DNA from: Dastarcus helophoroides
Taxonomy: Eukaryota; Arthropoda; Insecta; Coleoptera; Bothrideridae
Assembly (NCBI GenBank): GCA_028583605.1
Contig: CM053326.1
Span: forward strand, 35,930,931 to 35,994,930
Length of the DNA: 64,000 nucleotides
Direction: 5' to 3'
The notes beneath the pieces were generated by a model, which was given only the letters and a program-made list of their open reading frames with translations, was not told the DNA's origin and did not search any database. The translations under genes and the position numbers were made by a program. Shown one piece after another: positions 1-10,300 of the stretch (its first letter is position 1; each line of letters begins with the position of its first letter).

Positions 1-255
1 CTAAAAAACAACCAACATGTGGTACGCAAATTTTAATAACATTATTATCTGCCAGTAGTAGTCCCGCAACAAAACATTTTAGAAGGTATGATGTACTGAA
101 ATCTCCACCAGCACTGATCGCTGCGCTCTGCGTTGAATTGTTTACATCGGTGTAGGAGAATACAAGGCGCCGCCCATCTATCCCACTATTAGCTCTCAAT
201 GTTAAATCTCTCATTAACATTCTCCCTATGGACAGTGTTTGACTTTCCTGATGTG
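1..255 (+). repeat. inverted repeat, left copy (runs off window edge)
   Basis: This sequence recurs reverse-complemented at 8151-8408 with roughly 90% identity by eye. Shared stretches include CAAGGCGCCGCCCATCTATC and TGGACAGTGTTTGACTTTCC. The two copies end at the same point (CCTGATGTG) and then diverge. The other end cannot be defined because the window starts inside the copy. No coding capacity is evident. Confidence 0.85.
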
Positions 256-489
256 AATACTAATCATTAGTTATAATTAAAATATGCAAAAGGAACTGAA
301 AACACAATATGTGATCTAGTTCAGTCCACCAAAGAGAAAAAAGAAAAAAAAAAGAAAAAAGACAACAACCATAATTACCAATAATACTGTATACTGTCGT
401 GGTATTCTTGGATTAATTATTTAACTATAAATAAAATTAAAAAATTAAGGACAGGAAGAAATGAAATACAGATATTTACAACGCCAGGA

Positions 490-1756
490 TTTTAAACATT
501 TACAGCTAAAAACATTCTTCTTACTGCTACTTTAAATAATTTAAGATTTAAGTTTTTTAGACAGGATGGTACGGCATTGTATAGAATATAAATATTATAC
601 GTAAACGAGCTATGAAACAGAGAAGTTTTGTAAGAAGGTGGTGAAATTTGACCCTTAAATCTTAAATTCAATGTATGCACATCCGTTCTGTATTTGATTT
701 TAGCAGTTAGGTGATTTGCAAACTGTGATATAAAACCAGAGAGTGTAACATGCGTCTTTGCTTGATATTAAGCCAATTTGCATCTTTTAATTTAAATGAA
801 ACAGTTTCATATTTTCTAATGCCATATATAAATCTTAGGCAAGATTTTTGTACTTTTTGTATTTTAGCAACATATTCTTTATCAAGACATGGACCATACA
901 CCACATCGCTGGAATTAAAATGACTTAAAAGCAAACTATCAGCAAGTAACTTTTTTAACTGTTGTGACAAAACATGTCGTTGCGGATACAATATTTTCAA
1001 AGAGGTGTATGCCGATCTAATGCATTTATTGACGTGACTTTTAAAGCGTAAATCGGTATCTAAAATTTGGTCTAAATTACATTTGCTATTGGTACATTCC
1101 ACCAAGTTGCCATTGAGTTTTATTTTTGTTTTTCTTTCAATTTCCTCCCTATTTTTTTCAATAACCATTAGAAATGACTTTGAGGGATTTATTTTTAGAT
1201 TATGTTTAGCTGATATCGATATCAAATAGTCCAAATCTTCATTAAGAAAATTTTCTGCCATCATTAAATTATTTGGTTTAAAAGAATAGTACATTTGCGT
1301 GTCATCGGCATAAAGGTGCACTTTGCAATGTTTTAAACCTGATAAACGGTTTGTATACATGTTAAATAACAAGGGCCCTAAAATTGAGCCCTGAGGAACA
1401 TCACAATGTACATTTTCAGCTGTGGACGTACCTTTATTAGTCTAAACATATTGTACTCTATTTTGCAGATAACTTTTCATAAGATTAACGGCGTTATAAG
1501 AGAATCCCAGATAGTGTAAAATAGCCGCTAATAGTTCATGGCTTATGGTGTCGAACTCTTTAGAATAGTCGAGGAGTATTAGAACTGTTGTTTTACCAGA
1601 GTCTGTTGCTCTAATTATATCATCTGTAACATCTAACAGAGTTGTCGCGCAACTATGCCTAAATCTAAATCCTGATTGTCGAGAGGGTAGCAGTTGATAT
1701 TTATCTACATGTCTTCTGATTTGACCATACAGGATTTTTTCGAGTACTTTTGAGCA
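490..1756 (-). pseudogene. element A ORF2, RT palm/thumb and C-terminus
   Basis: Reads on the minus strand from CSKVLEKILYGQIRRHVDKY through SGFRFRHSCATTLLDVTDDI and DYSKEFDTISH (RT motif A region), PQGSILGPLLFNMYTN (motif B) and HLYADDTQMYYSF (motif C, catalytic YADD). A stop interrupts after YLQNRVQYV (near 1441) and a frame change near 700 separates the last 62 codons (ending MFLAVNV, stop at 492). Inactive. Confidence 0.8.
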
Positions 1757-1757
1757 T

Positions 1758-2021
1758 TTTAGCGTAAGAAGATGTTTTAAATGTGCGGGATATGATCATG
1801 AAGCAAAAAACTGCAATGAAAATGTTACATGTGTATTTTGTGCCGAGAGTCATACAAGAGTTAATTGTAGGAATGAAGAAGCGAAATGTATAAATTGTGT
1901 GAAGGCAAATAAAAAATTCAATCTTAATTTAGACTCTAATCACGCGGCTACTGATAGGAGATGTGAGTGTTATATTAAGATTATTGAATCCATTAAAAAG
2001 AAAACTGCATATACCATATAG
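1758..2021 (+). pseudogene. element B ORF1 C-terminus, zinc knuckles
   Basis: Open from the truncation point to TAG at 2019-2021 (87 codons). Two CCHC knuckles are visible, CFKCAGYDHEAKNC and CVFCAESHTRVNC, with the spacing C-x2-C-x4-H-x4-C. A third longer Cys/His array begins CINC and ends ATDRRCEC. This is the nucleic-acid-binding end of a Gag-like ORF1. Confidence 0.75.
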
Positions 2022-2035
2022 CAATTACTAAACAC

Positions 2036-4864
2036 AAATGGCATATTTTTAACTTTCTTCAATGCTCAGAATTTTTATAAAAATAGAGATGAAATTCTAA
2101 ATTATGTAAATAATTATCAGCCAAATTTGCTATGCCTAACCGAAACATGTATAACAGAAAATATATGTGATAGTGAACTAAACATAAAATACTATACTTT
2201 ACTTCGCTGTAACTCAAGTAGTCGACATACTGGAGGGGTGGTAATAGATATTAAAAACAACATAAAATTTAGTAACGTCAAAACATATGTAATTGATATG
2301 AAACTCTGGCTACTAGCTGTTAAAGTCTATGTAAATAACGTTCCTTACGGTATAGTTACAATCTATCGATCTCCAAGCTGTAACCCAAATATCTTCTTAG
2401 ATAAATTTTATGAGTGGTTAGACTCTTACTTGGATAGTAATAAAAGCAGTAATATAATTATCGTTGGAGATTTTAATATAAATTGGTGTTCAAATAATTC
2501 TGTTAAAAAGAACCTTAAATCCAATATGCAAAATAGAGGGTTAAAACAGTTCGTCAAAGAATTCACAAGAACTACGAATATTAGTAAAACGTTAATAGAT
2601 TAAGTAATAAGTAATGATTACACATTAAATGTACATGTAGAACAGGACTATATTACTACGGACCATTCCATAATTCAAGTTAAACTAAAGCAAAATGAAC
2701 ATGTAAATAAATGTGTAACTATGCTCAGTAGGGGTAAAATAAATTTTGATGAAATCACAGAACTGTTGATTCAAAAAGAATGGGAATATAGTAGCACAAA
2801 TGTTAATTTAGTTAGTGAAGTTTTTATAGAAAATATCATTTCTTCATTAGATAAAGTGGCTCCAATAAAGGAAATTAAGGTTAAATCTAAGCAAAATTCA
2901 TGGTTTGATAAAAAATGTAAAGAAACTGTATTAAATAAAAACAAGGCATATAAAAAATATTCTTTTACTAGAGAGGAAAGCGATTGGGATAATTATAAAG
3001 TATGTAGAAATAATCTTGTCAAAGTGATACGAAATTCAAAGTGTAATTTTTACAAGAAAATGACCGATGACAATAAGAAAAACAGTAAGCAAATGTGGAA
3101 ACACTTAAAGGAGATGTTTGGTAATAAAAATCAAACGATTAACAGTTTCCAAAATGGGGTAAGTTGTAACGGAACATTATACAACAGTAATGATGAAATA
3201 CCAGATGTATTAAATAAATACTATATAGGCAGTATTAAGACTATAATTACAAGCATTGATTCTAATAACGTAGATAGAAACAATATCTTGAATACTATAT
3301 CGCAATATGAGTGTACAATGTCAACTTTTGCTAAAATATCGTTGCAAGACTTATATAAACTTATAACTAGCCAAGTTAAAAATTTCAGTACTGACGAAAT
3401 AAGTTTACCTATTGTAAAAAATTTGTTTCACGTCCTAGGATATCCTTTTGTAAATTTGATAAACCTAAGCTTAGATATGGGAATTGTGCCAGAATGCTTC
3501 AAAATATCAACTATAAGACCTATACTTAAAGTTGTAAATACAAATCGGGCTGAAGAGCTACGGCCCATAAATATGCTGCCCTTTTGCGAGAAAATTCTAG
3601 AACAGGTAGTCTTTAATCAAGTTATAAAGTATATAAACATTAACAACATTTTATGTACCTACCAATCGGGATTTAGAGGTAATCATTCATGCGAAACTGC
3701 TCTTCAGTATGTTATTTCAGAATGGAAATATAAAATTGATAAAAAACGCTTTGGAGTATGTGCAGTTTTTATTGATCTAAAAAGAGCATTTGAAACTATA
3801 GATCGAGATATTTTGTTACTGAAACTTAAAAAATATGGATTTAAAGAAAATGTGTTAAAATGGTTTAAGAGTTACCTTTCTAATCGCTATCAATGTACCA
3901 AAATAGGAAATACTAAATCTTCATTGGAAATAAATAACTTTGGAGTTCCTCAAGGAATGTATTAGGGCCGCTATTATTTATATTATATATGAATGATATA
4001 GGAAATGTCCCAAAGAAATGTAGAATTCATCTCTTTGCAGATGATACCCTAATATATTATGGGCATGATGATTTTAATGAATTAATATCTACTATGAATG
4101 AGGAACTTAAAATGTTTACAAATAAATTTAAATGTAACAAACTAAAAGTAAACGAACTGAAATCTAAATGGATGTTCATAAGTAACAATTACTGGTACAA
4201 AATATTTAAGGACTTAAATTTAAAAATTGAAATAAATGATCAAAATGTAGAGCAGGTAGACCAAATAAAATATCTAGGTTTTACAATTGACAGAGAACTA
4301 AAGTTTACAAGTCATATAGATCATATTTCAAAGAAAATTGGCAAAAAAATTGGATTTCTAGGCTGAGTAGCTCTCTATCTAACAACTTCGACTAGATTAA
4401 CGGTTTACAATACTTTGATATTGCCTCCCTTTACTTATTGCTGCTCTGTATTATATGTTACTTGCACAAATTTTGATAGATTACACAAGGTACAAAATAA
4501 AGCAATGAGAATAATATTAAAATGCAGTAGATACACTAGTATTCAGACTATGCTAAATTTGTTGAACTGGATTAAGATTGAAAAGTATTATTTTGTCCAA
4601 ACAATGATATTTATTCATAAAATGAAAAACGATGCATTACCGGAATATTTAAAAAATCAGTTAACTGTAGTAAATGAAAGACACCTCTATCCAACTAGGT
4701 CGGCCCTTAACTTTTATATTCCACCAACTCTAAAGAATGCCACAATGAATAGCTTGTTTTATAAAGGTATCAATCAGTACAATCTTCTTCCTCAAAATCT
4801 TAAAGATACCAACAGCATTAAAGTATTTGGAAAAAATATGAGAGACCTTGTTAGACAGACATAG
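2036..4864 (+). pseudogene. element B ORF2 (EN-RT), two nonsense codons and one frameshift
   Basis: The EN domain has NLLCLTETC (catalytic Glu), IIIVGDFNINW and TTDHSIIQV. The RT has AVFIDLKRAFETIDR (motif A), NNFGVPQG (motif B) and HLFADDTLIYY (motif C, FADD). Three lesions are visible. TAA at 2601-2603 lies within an otherwise continuous frame. A one-base deletion falls just after GVPQG near 3957. TGA at 4364-4366 follows GFLG, where the frame then continues VALYL. The C-terminus ends MRDLVRQT. With so few lesions the copy is young but dead. Confidence 0.85.
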
Positions 4865-5137
4865 AGCATATTTTACACTAGCATCCTATAATGCCTTCAG
4901 GTCATTTTAATCATGCTTTTAAACAGATTATTTGTAATTTAGATGTTAAGTTTTAATGTGTCTTTTAAATTTTATTGTTATGTATAATGCTTTTTTTTAG
5001 AGTAATTATTTAATTATAAATTTCTAGAAAATGAGCATGTAAAATTATTGTTTGATATAATTCAATTCATGAGTAATGTATTAGATCATTTACTAAATAA
5101 AATATTTACTTACTTACTTACAAACAAGGCAATATAC

Positions 5138-6358
5138 CAGTGGCGGCTGGTGCTAAAAAAATTGGGGGTTGCAAAGAGACACTTACCAAAATGTGCCGAA
5201 ATTGGAAATTTTAAATTAATCTGGAATTAGGAGATATTTAGGATTTTAAATGATACATGTTATATATGTATAGTATATTATTAAAATTCCCCTTTTATAA
5301 TATTCACAAAAATCAGACATTTACTTATTGGAAGCGGAAGTCCATACGGTGATCTTTGGCAGCTGCAAATTTATCAATAACTTTTTGATTGCGGTCGGGT
5401 ATTCCTTGGCTTAAGTCCTTTTCTTTGGAAAGCATCGTTAATACGGGAAAGTTTTTAATTATTTTCAGGGTGAAGAAGCACCCTCTGCTTCAGCAGAAGC
5501 CATTGGGATAGTTATCACGACTTTTAAAAGCATTTATAGTTCCACTAAAAATTTTACTAAGCTCACTATTTTCTGAAATAAAGTTATAGAGTACAAGTAA
5601 ACCAGAAACCGATTTCAACTCTTCTATTTCGTAAATTACAGTTATTACAGTTCTTAGTTTTTGTACATTAAAAAATGAATATTTCTTAGTGGTTTCTTTA
5701 AAATTCTTTTCGGGAAAAGGGTTCTATATTGATTAAATTTTTTAGAAAAAAATAAGTTTGCTGTAATTAAATGGCCAGTGAAGCTGAATTGTTCTTTAGC
5801 TAGGCTGATAATAATGTTGCATAGTACTTTAGCTTTGCGAACTACATGGTTCTGTTAAAACTTCGCTTTTTATTAAACATCGTCTGCACAATATTTAAGT
5901 CTGGAATAGGTCGTCCAAGTTGCTTAATTTCCAGTTTTTCCGACACAGATCAATTACAGAATGGTTGTGCAATTAAACTTTGCACTGAATTCATTCTTAT
6001 TTGTGTTTCACGGCTTACAACATTGACCGACAACAAATTAAAATAGCGAGTTGATATTTGGTTTGCATCCACAAGTGCAACCTAATGCTTGCTTATGGGC
6101 AAGTATTTGAATGAACAAAATATGAGTTAAGGCGCAGGTGCATATGTGGAAAGCAAAGTTTGCAATTTAGTTTGCAAACCATGGAACCAACAACCTCGCC
6201 CCATTCTAGTGAACCGGGGGAATCCGTTATAGTCATGTTTTGTAACGATAAATCTGTTATATTAATAAATAAAATAAACAACAATTACTTTATTTTTATC
6301 CCGGCTCTTTTTTTTAGAGGTTGCGCAAACCTGCAAACTTTAGCACTAGCCGCCACTG
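5138..6358 (-). mobile_element. internally deleted hAT, perfect 8-bp target duplication
   Basis: Terminal inverted repeats CAGTGGCGGCTGGTGCTAAA (left) and its near-complement on the right (…GCACTAGCCGCCACTG) are flanked by identical CAATATAC at 5130-5137 and 6359-6366. An 8-bp duplication with CAGTG ends is diagnostic of hAT. Minus-strand 5340-5525 keeps the remains of the transposase dimerisation domain (IPMASAEAEGCFFTLKIIKN, then KVIDKFAAAKDHRMDFRF). The rest of the transposase is lost. It sits in element A's RT. Confidence 0.88.
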
Positions 6359-6366
6359 CAATATAC

Positions 6367-7827
6367 ATATATGTCTTAGATCGTTGTATTCCGATATATT
6401 GGGTTTTTTAGGTAGAGGTAATATACGAGCAAATTTCCAATTACTGGGAAAGGTATTATCTAATAAACAAGAATTTACGATATTTGTAAGATATGGCAAT
6501 ATAATCAGGCAACAGAGAAAAACTTTATATTCAAGAGATGCTTTTTAACCTCTGCTATAGTTACTGTTGAAAAATCCAAAAACTCGTTAAAATTCATTTT
6601 TAGGTTTTGTTGATAAAAAATTACTAGGTTATTGTCAGCCGGAGCTACAGTACGTGATATTTGAAGAAAATGATCATTTATATCATTGGAAATATCCAAA
6701 TTAGAAGAAAGTGGATGTTTTATATTTCTGTTATATGTGTTAAGTTCTTTCAGTTTTTTCCATAATAATTTACTTTTATCTTTATTGTTACGTACACAGA
6801 ACTCTAAATAACTCCTTTTTTCATTAATAATTGCAACATTACACTGATTTCTAACTTTATAATAATTCCAGGAGTTCTCTGACTTATTGGTTTTTATTTT
6901 CTTAAAAGCGTCATCTTTTAGTTTTATAAGCTGCATAATGGTATCTGTCACCCATGGAGGCTTGATTTTTTTTTACCTTTAATGGAATGTAAAGGAGCTA
7001 ATACATAAAAAATATTAATTAATAAATTATTAAAATACCTAAGCTTCTCATTAGTATATTGAATATAGATTATATTCGTAAACGGTGTCACTGCCAGGAA
7101 CTCCTGTAGTAAATTTTTATCTATTCTCTTCAAATTACGTACTACTAAATTATCGTCTGGCATCTTTTCATTTTCATTATTTATTAAACATTTAATTAGA
7201 CAGTGATCCGAAATTTATAAAATTTCTCTTACAATGCAGCTGTATCCTTTCCAATCATTGGGAATCAAAATTATATATAGTAGACTCATAGTATTTTCAC
7301 TAATTCTAGTTTTTCTTAGTTTGCTTTAAATTAAACAAGCCAACTAAATCGAGAAAGCTTATTACTCTCTTATTATCACAATCTAATAAAATTATGTTCA
7401 CATCTCCTCCACAGATAACTACATCACCTTCTATCACGAGCTGAGGTAGAGAATCTTCAAATATATGTTTGAATTCTTCAAAATTACCATTAGGGGGCCT
7501 ACATAGTGACCCAAATGCATAATTTTTATCTGATAATCTAACTTTTATCCATACCTGTTCTAGGGCGGCAGTTGATGGAAGATTATTTATTGAGTACCTA
7601 TATTTACTTTTTATATAAAATCCTACACCCCCTCCTCTGTCACCCCCATCTTTTCTTGCAAAATTGTATCGGGCAACGCAAATTCCATCCCCAACAATAC
7701 TTTCCGTTAACCATGTTTCACTAATGCCTACAAAGTCAAAGTTTTCTTGCAGTACCAAAGTTTCAAAAGATGCAAATTGGTTTGTAAGAGATCTAACATT
7801 TAGAAACGAAAATGACAGTTTCTTCAT
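6367..7827 (-). pseudogene. element A ORF2, endonuclease and RT N-terminus
   Basis: The EN domain starts LSFSFLNVRSLTNQF and carries GISETWL and GGDVNIILLD. After a stop near 7306 there is a linker and fragments KSENSWNYYKVRNQCN and KLLWKKLKELN. The RT start is WKFARILPLPKKPNISEYND and reaches ICIL at the hAT target site. Several stops and frameshifts separate the pieces. Poly-Lys and poly-T runs mark most frame breaks. Confidence 0.75.
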
Positions 7828-7984
7828 ACTAATATTACCGAGAAACAGTACACACTAAAAAAAAAATTTTCTTTTTATTATTATTTTTAAATTATTTCTT
7901 ATTTTTTTTTAAATTTTAATAACAAAATACTATGATAGCACTAATTCGCGCTCCCTTATAAATTACAATTATACAAATACAAAA

Positions 7985-9310
7985 TGGTTATGGCGATACC
8001 AGATCTTCTAAAGTTCTAATTATTTTTTTTTTTTCATCTTTTTCTTTAATAAACACATTGCCATTTACGGTCCAGCAATTATTTTTATACTTTTTACGGG
8101 CTTCTTTATAAATTAAAAGATTACTTTTCGTAAGCATTTCTGATATTATACACATCAGGAAAGTCAAACACTGTCCATAGGGAAAATGTTAATGAGAGAT
8201 TTAACATTGAGAGCTAATAGTGGGATAGATGGGCGGCGCCTTGTATTCTCCTACACCGGTGTAAACAATTTAACGCAGAGCGCAGCGGTCAGTGCTGGTG
8301 GAGATTTCAGTAGTACATCATAGCTTATAACGTGATTGTTACGGGATTACTACTGGCAGGCACCAATCTTATTAAAATTTGCGTACCACATGCTGTTTGT
8401 TCTTTTAGTCCGTTGATGTAATCAACATCTGAGGCAAAATAAAACTGATATTCTTTGACAACCAAAATAAATAAACGGGATTTCTTAAACAACATGAATA
8501 ATAATTCTAATGAACATAATAACTCTTTAAACATTAGAATATAAGGAGTTCAAATACGCCGTCAGACTCTGCTAAACAATATTCCAGTCTGTTGTAAAAC
8601 TCTCCACGAGTTTTTTCTAACATCTAAACTGGAAGATAACGAGCATGCTGCGTCAAAGTAGGGGAATACGTTCAGCGGCCGTAGAAAACTATGGAAGGGA
8701 CAATCCTTAGCGTTTTACATGGACAATGAAAATTTTTCCTTATCTGTATACGGTGATCCCGAGAGCTTAGTTTTTTTGGAGAACGCGTCATTTCTTAGCC
8801 AGGTGTTGTTAAATTGATTACCACTGGACGCGTTCGTTTATTCGCCGGATTTTTTTTACCCAAGCAATAACCTACTTTGATGTCCCGTTTTTTTATTGGA
8901 ATTTGTAGTTTATCTTGTATAATATTTAACGTCAGATCAGATTTTCGTTACTAACTTCTGTGATTCCATATACCACAATTTTTTTTTTTTTTGATTATGC
9001 AGACGATTATTATATTCCACTTCACAAGATGTATTATTTATAAATTTATTGATTTGCGTGATATGCATCTGCAGATCTTTGATTTCTTTTTTTTACAAAT
9101 GACTCAAGTTTTCAAACCTGGTAATTAGATCTGTCCAAGTTGTAGATTTGGGATCATCAGCGACGTTGGTGGATATAAATTGGCCTTCAAATTTGTTAAC
9201 TTCACTAGAGAAATGCTCCTATAGCTCGACCATGCGAGTATTGAGGTCTTTGATAATAAACGGGAACTGGTCTTTTAATAATAAACTGGAAACGTTTTCT
9301 TAAGTTTTTA
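7985..9310 (-). pseudogene. element A ORF1 remnant with a 0.55-kb insertion
   Basis: From 9310 to about 8710 the minus strand shows a degraded coiled-coil region (ITQINKFINNTS) and a baculovirus-FP-like fold common in LINE ORF1 (KRDIKVGYCLG, NKRTRPVVINL, NNTWLRNDAFSKKTKLSG). The typical C-terminus EARKKYKNNCWTVNGNVF appears only at 8120-8040. Between them, 8151-8710 is foreign sequence containing the right inverted-repeat copy. Frames are broken throughout. Confidence 0.6.
8151..8408 (-). repeat. inverted repeat, right copy, within element A ORF1
   Basis: Reverse complement of 1-255 with about 10% difference by eye. It forms the proximal part of a foreign segment extending to about 8710 that interrupts the ORF1 reading. 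A 69-codon open frame (8325-8534, minus) overlaps it; I recognise nothing in that peptide. Confidence 0.8.
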
Positions 9311-9940
9311 ATTAGAAATTTTCAAAAAGCAGAATTTTTCAAAAAGTTGAATTATTTTATACAGTCATAATTTTTAAAAAAAGTCGAAGTTTTCAGTCAA
9401 TCAAAATATTCAAAAAAAGTAACGATTTTAAAAAAAGTGGAGATTTGCAGTCGATCGAAAAAAGAAAAATGAAATTTTGAAAACATTTGAGTTATGTAAA
9501 GAGCTGGAAGTTTTTAATAAAAAATCCAATTTTTCCTTTAATAGAAGATACTGAAATTTAGGGTTGTGAAAGGAATGACTGGAGAAAAAAAAGCCAATAA
9601 AACTGCATATACATTTTCCTTCTTATCAAAAAAAAAAGAATTGTGAACAGTACAATAGACTGCATGGGCAGATGATCACCTAATTGTTGTTCTTCCATAA
9701 GTAGTTTTATGCCTCACAACTGGTGCCCCTGATTTTGTCAAAAACGATCTTTCTTATCAGAAAAAAAAGCCAACTCTTCTACATCCAGACTGGCACAGCA
9801 ACTTCTGTCAAAGGACATCGTTTTTTCAGCCCTTACCTTTAGCAATTTTTCGCAGAGTGATTTTGTTAGTATTCGGTTCATGGATGTTGCAGATTCACGA
9901 TGCACACATAAATAATTAACAAAAACAAAATAATAAAATG
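9311..9940. other. AT-rich spacer with degenerate GTCGAAATTT repeats
   Basis: 9300-9480 holds several copies of a degenerate AAAAAGTCGAA(A/G)TTTTCA motif, the same low-complexity family that fills the introns. From 9520 to 9940 I see no gene, repeat end or RNA. Confidence 0.5.
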
Positions 9941-9943
9941 AAC

Positions 9944-10034
9944 TTTAATAAAATAAATAATTAATAATTACTTGTACTAACATCTGTCCATTATATAGAT
10001 ATAACTTAAATAATTATAAATTCTCAGATTTAAT
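9944..10034 (-). terminator. candidate ABCC10 3' UTR with ATTAAA poly(A) signals
   Basis: Within 130 bases downstream of the stop the minus strand has ATTAAA at 10029-10034 and again at 9944-9949, in AT-rich DNA. I see no canonical AATAAA here. Placement is inferred from hexamers only. Confidence 0.3.
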
Positions 10035-10069
10035 TATATTATCAAACGATATTGTTCTTACATAGAATG

Positions 10070-10300
10070 TTAACTGTTATATAATGTGGAAGCTGGATTT
10101 GACATCAAGGCTGCAGGAGTATCAAATTCCACAATGCGTCCATCATTCATCACAATTATTCGATCACAGTCTGCTATTGTTTGAATTCTGTGGGCAATAA
10201 TTATCACCGTACTTTTTCGAAAAGCCGACCTAAGCGTCGATTGAATCTGCCTGTCGGTCTCCTGATCGATGTTGGCCGTTGCTTCATCGATACACAAAAC
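10070..10300 (-). CDS. ABCC10: ABCC10 exon 17 (NBD2 Walker B, stop)
   Basis: Acceptor TTTGTTTTAG. Starts VLCIDEATANIDQETDRQIQ, the Walker B with catalytic Glu and the D-loop, then FRKSTVIIIAHRIQTIADCD with the H-loop histidine, and ends at TAA (10070-10072) after STLYNS. The tail after the H-loop is about 40 residues, normal for the family, so the protein is complete at the C-terminus. Confidence 0.94.
   Translation of the reverse strand, partial: VLCIDEATANIDQETDRQIQSTLRSAFRKSTVIIIAHRIQTIADCDRIIVMNDGRIVEFDTPAALMSNPASTLYNS

Larger units (their letters stand above)
1757..5124 (+). mobile_element. LINE element B (5'-truncated) inserted in element A
   Basis: Starts inside ORF1 and ends with a short (TTAC)n tail at 5107-5122. 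The junctions lie inside element A's RT, leaving GAGCA at 1752-1756 and CAAGGC from 5125. Only CA is shared, so there is no long target duplication. Orientation is opposite to element A. Confidence 0.8.
260..9310 (-). mobile_element. LINE element A (Jockey/CR1-like), broken by three insertions
   Basis: Minus-strand non-LTR retrotransposon read from ORF1 at about 9300 to its 3' end near 260. Removing element B (1757-5124) and the hAT (5138-6358 plus one duplicated CAATATAC) makes the RT reading continuous. The frame gives ICILP before the insertions and CSKVLEKILYGQ after them, the usual LPCxSKVLEK motif. ORF1 is split by a further insertion at about 8151-8710. The target repair is what shows that the separated fragments are one element. 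Confidence 0.8.

Noticed and set aside
8325..8534. 69-codon minus frame as a gene
   Set aside because: No ATG context, homology or splice evidence; lies in an insertion within a dead LINE.
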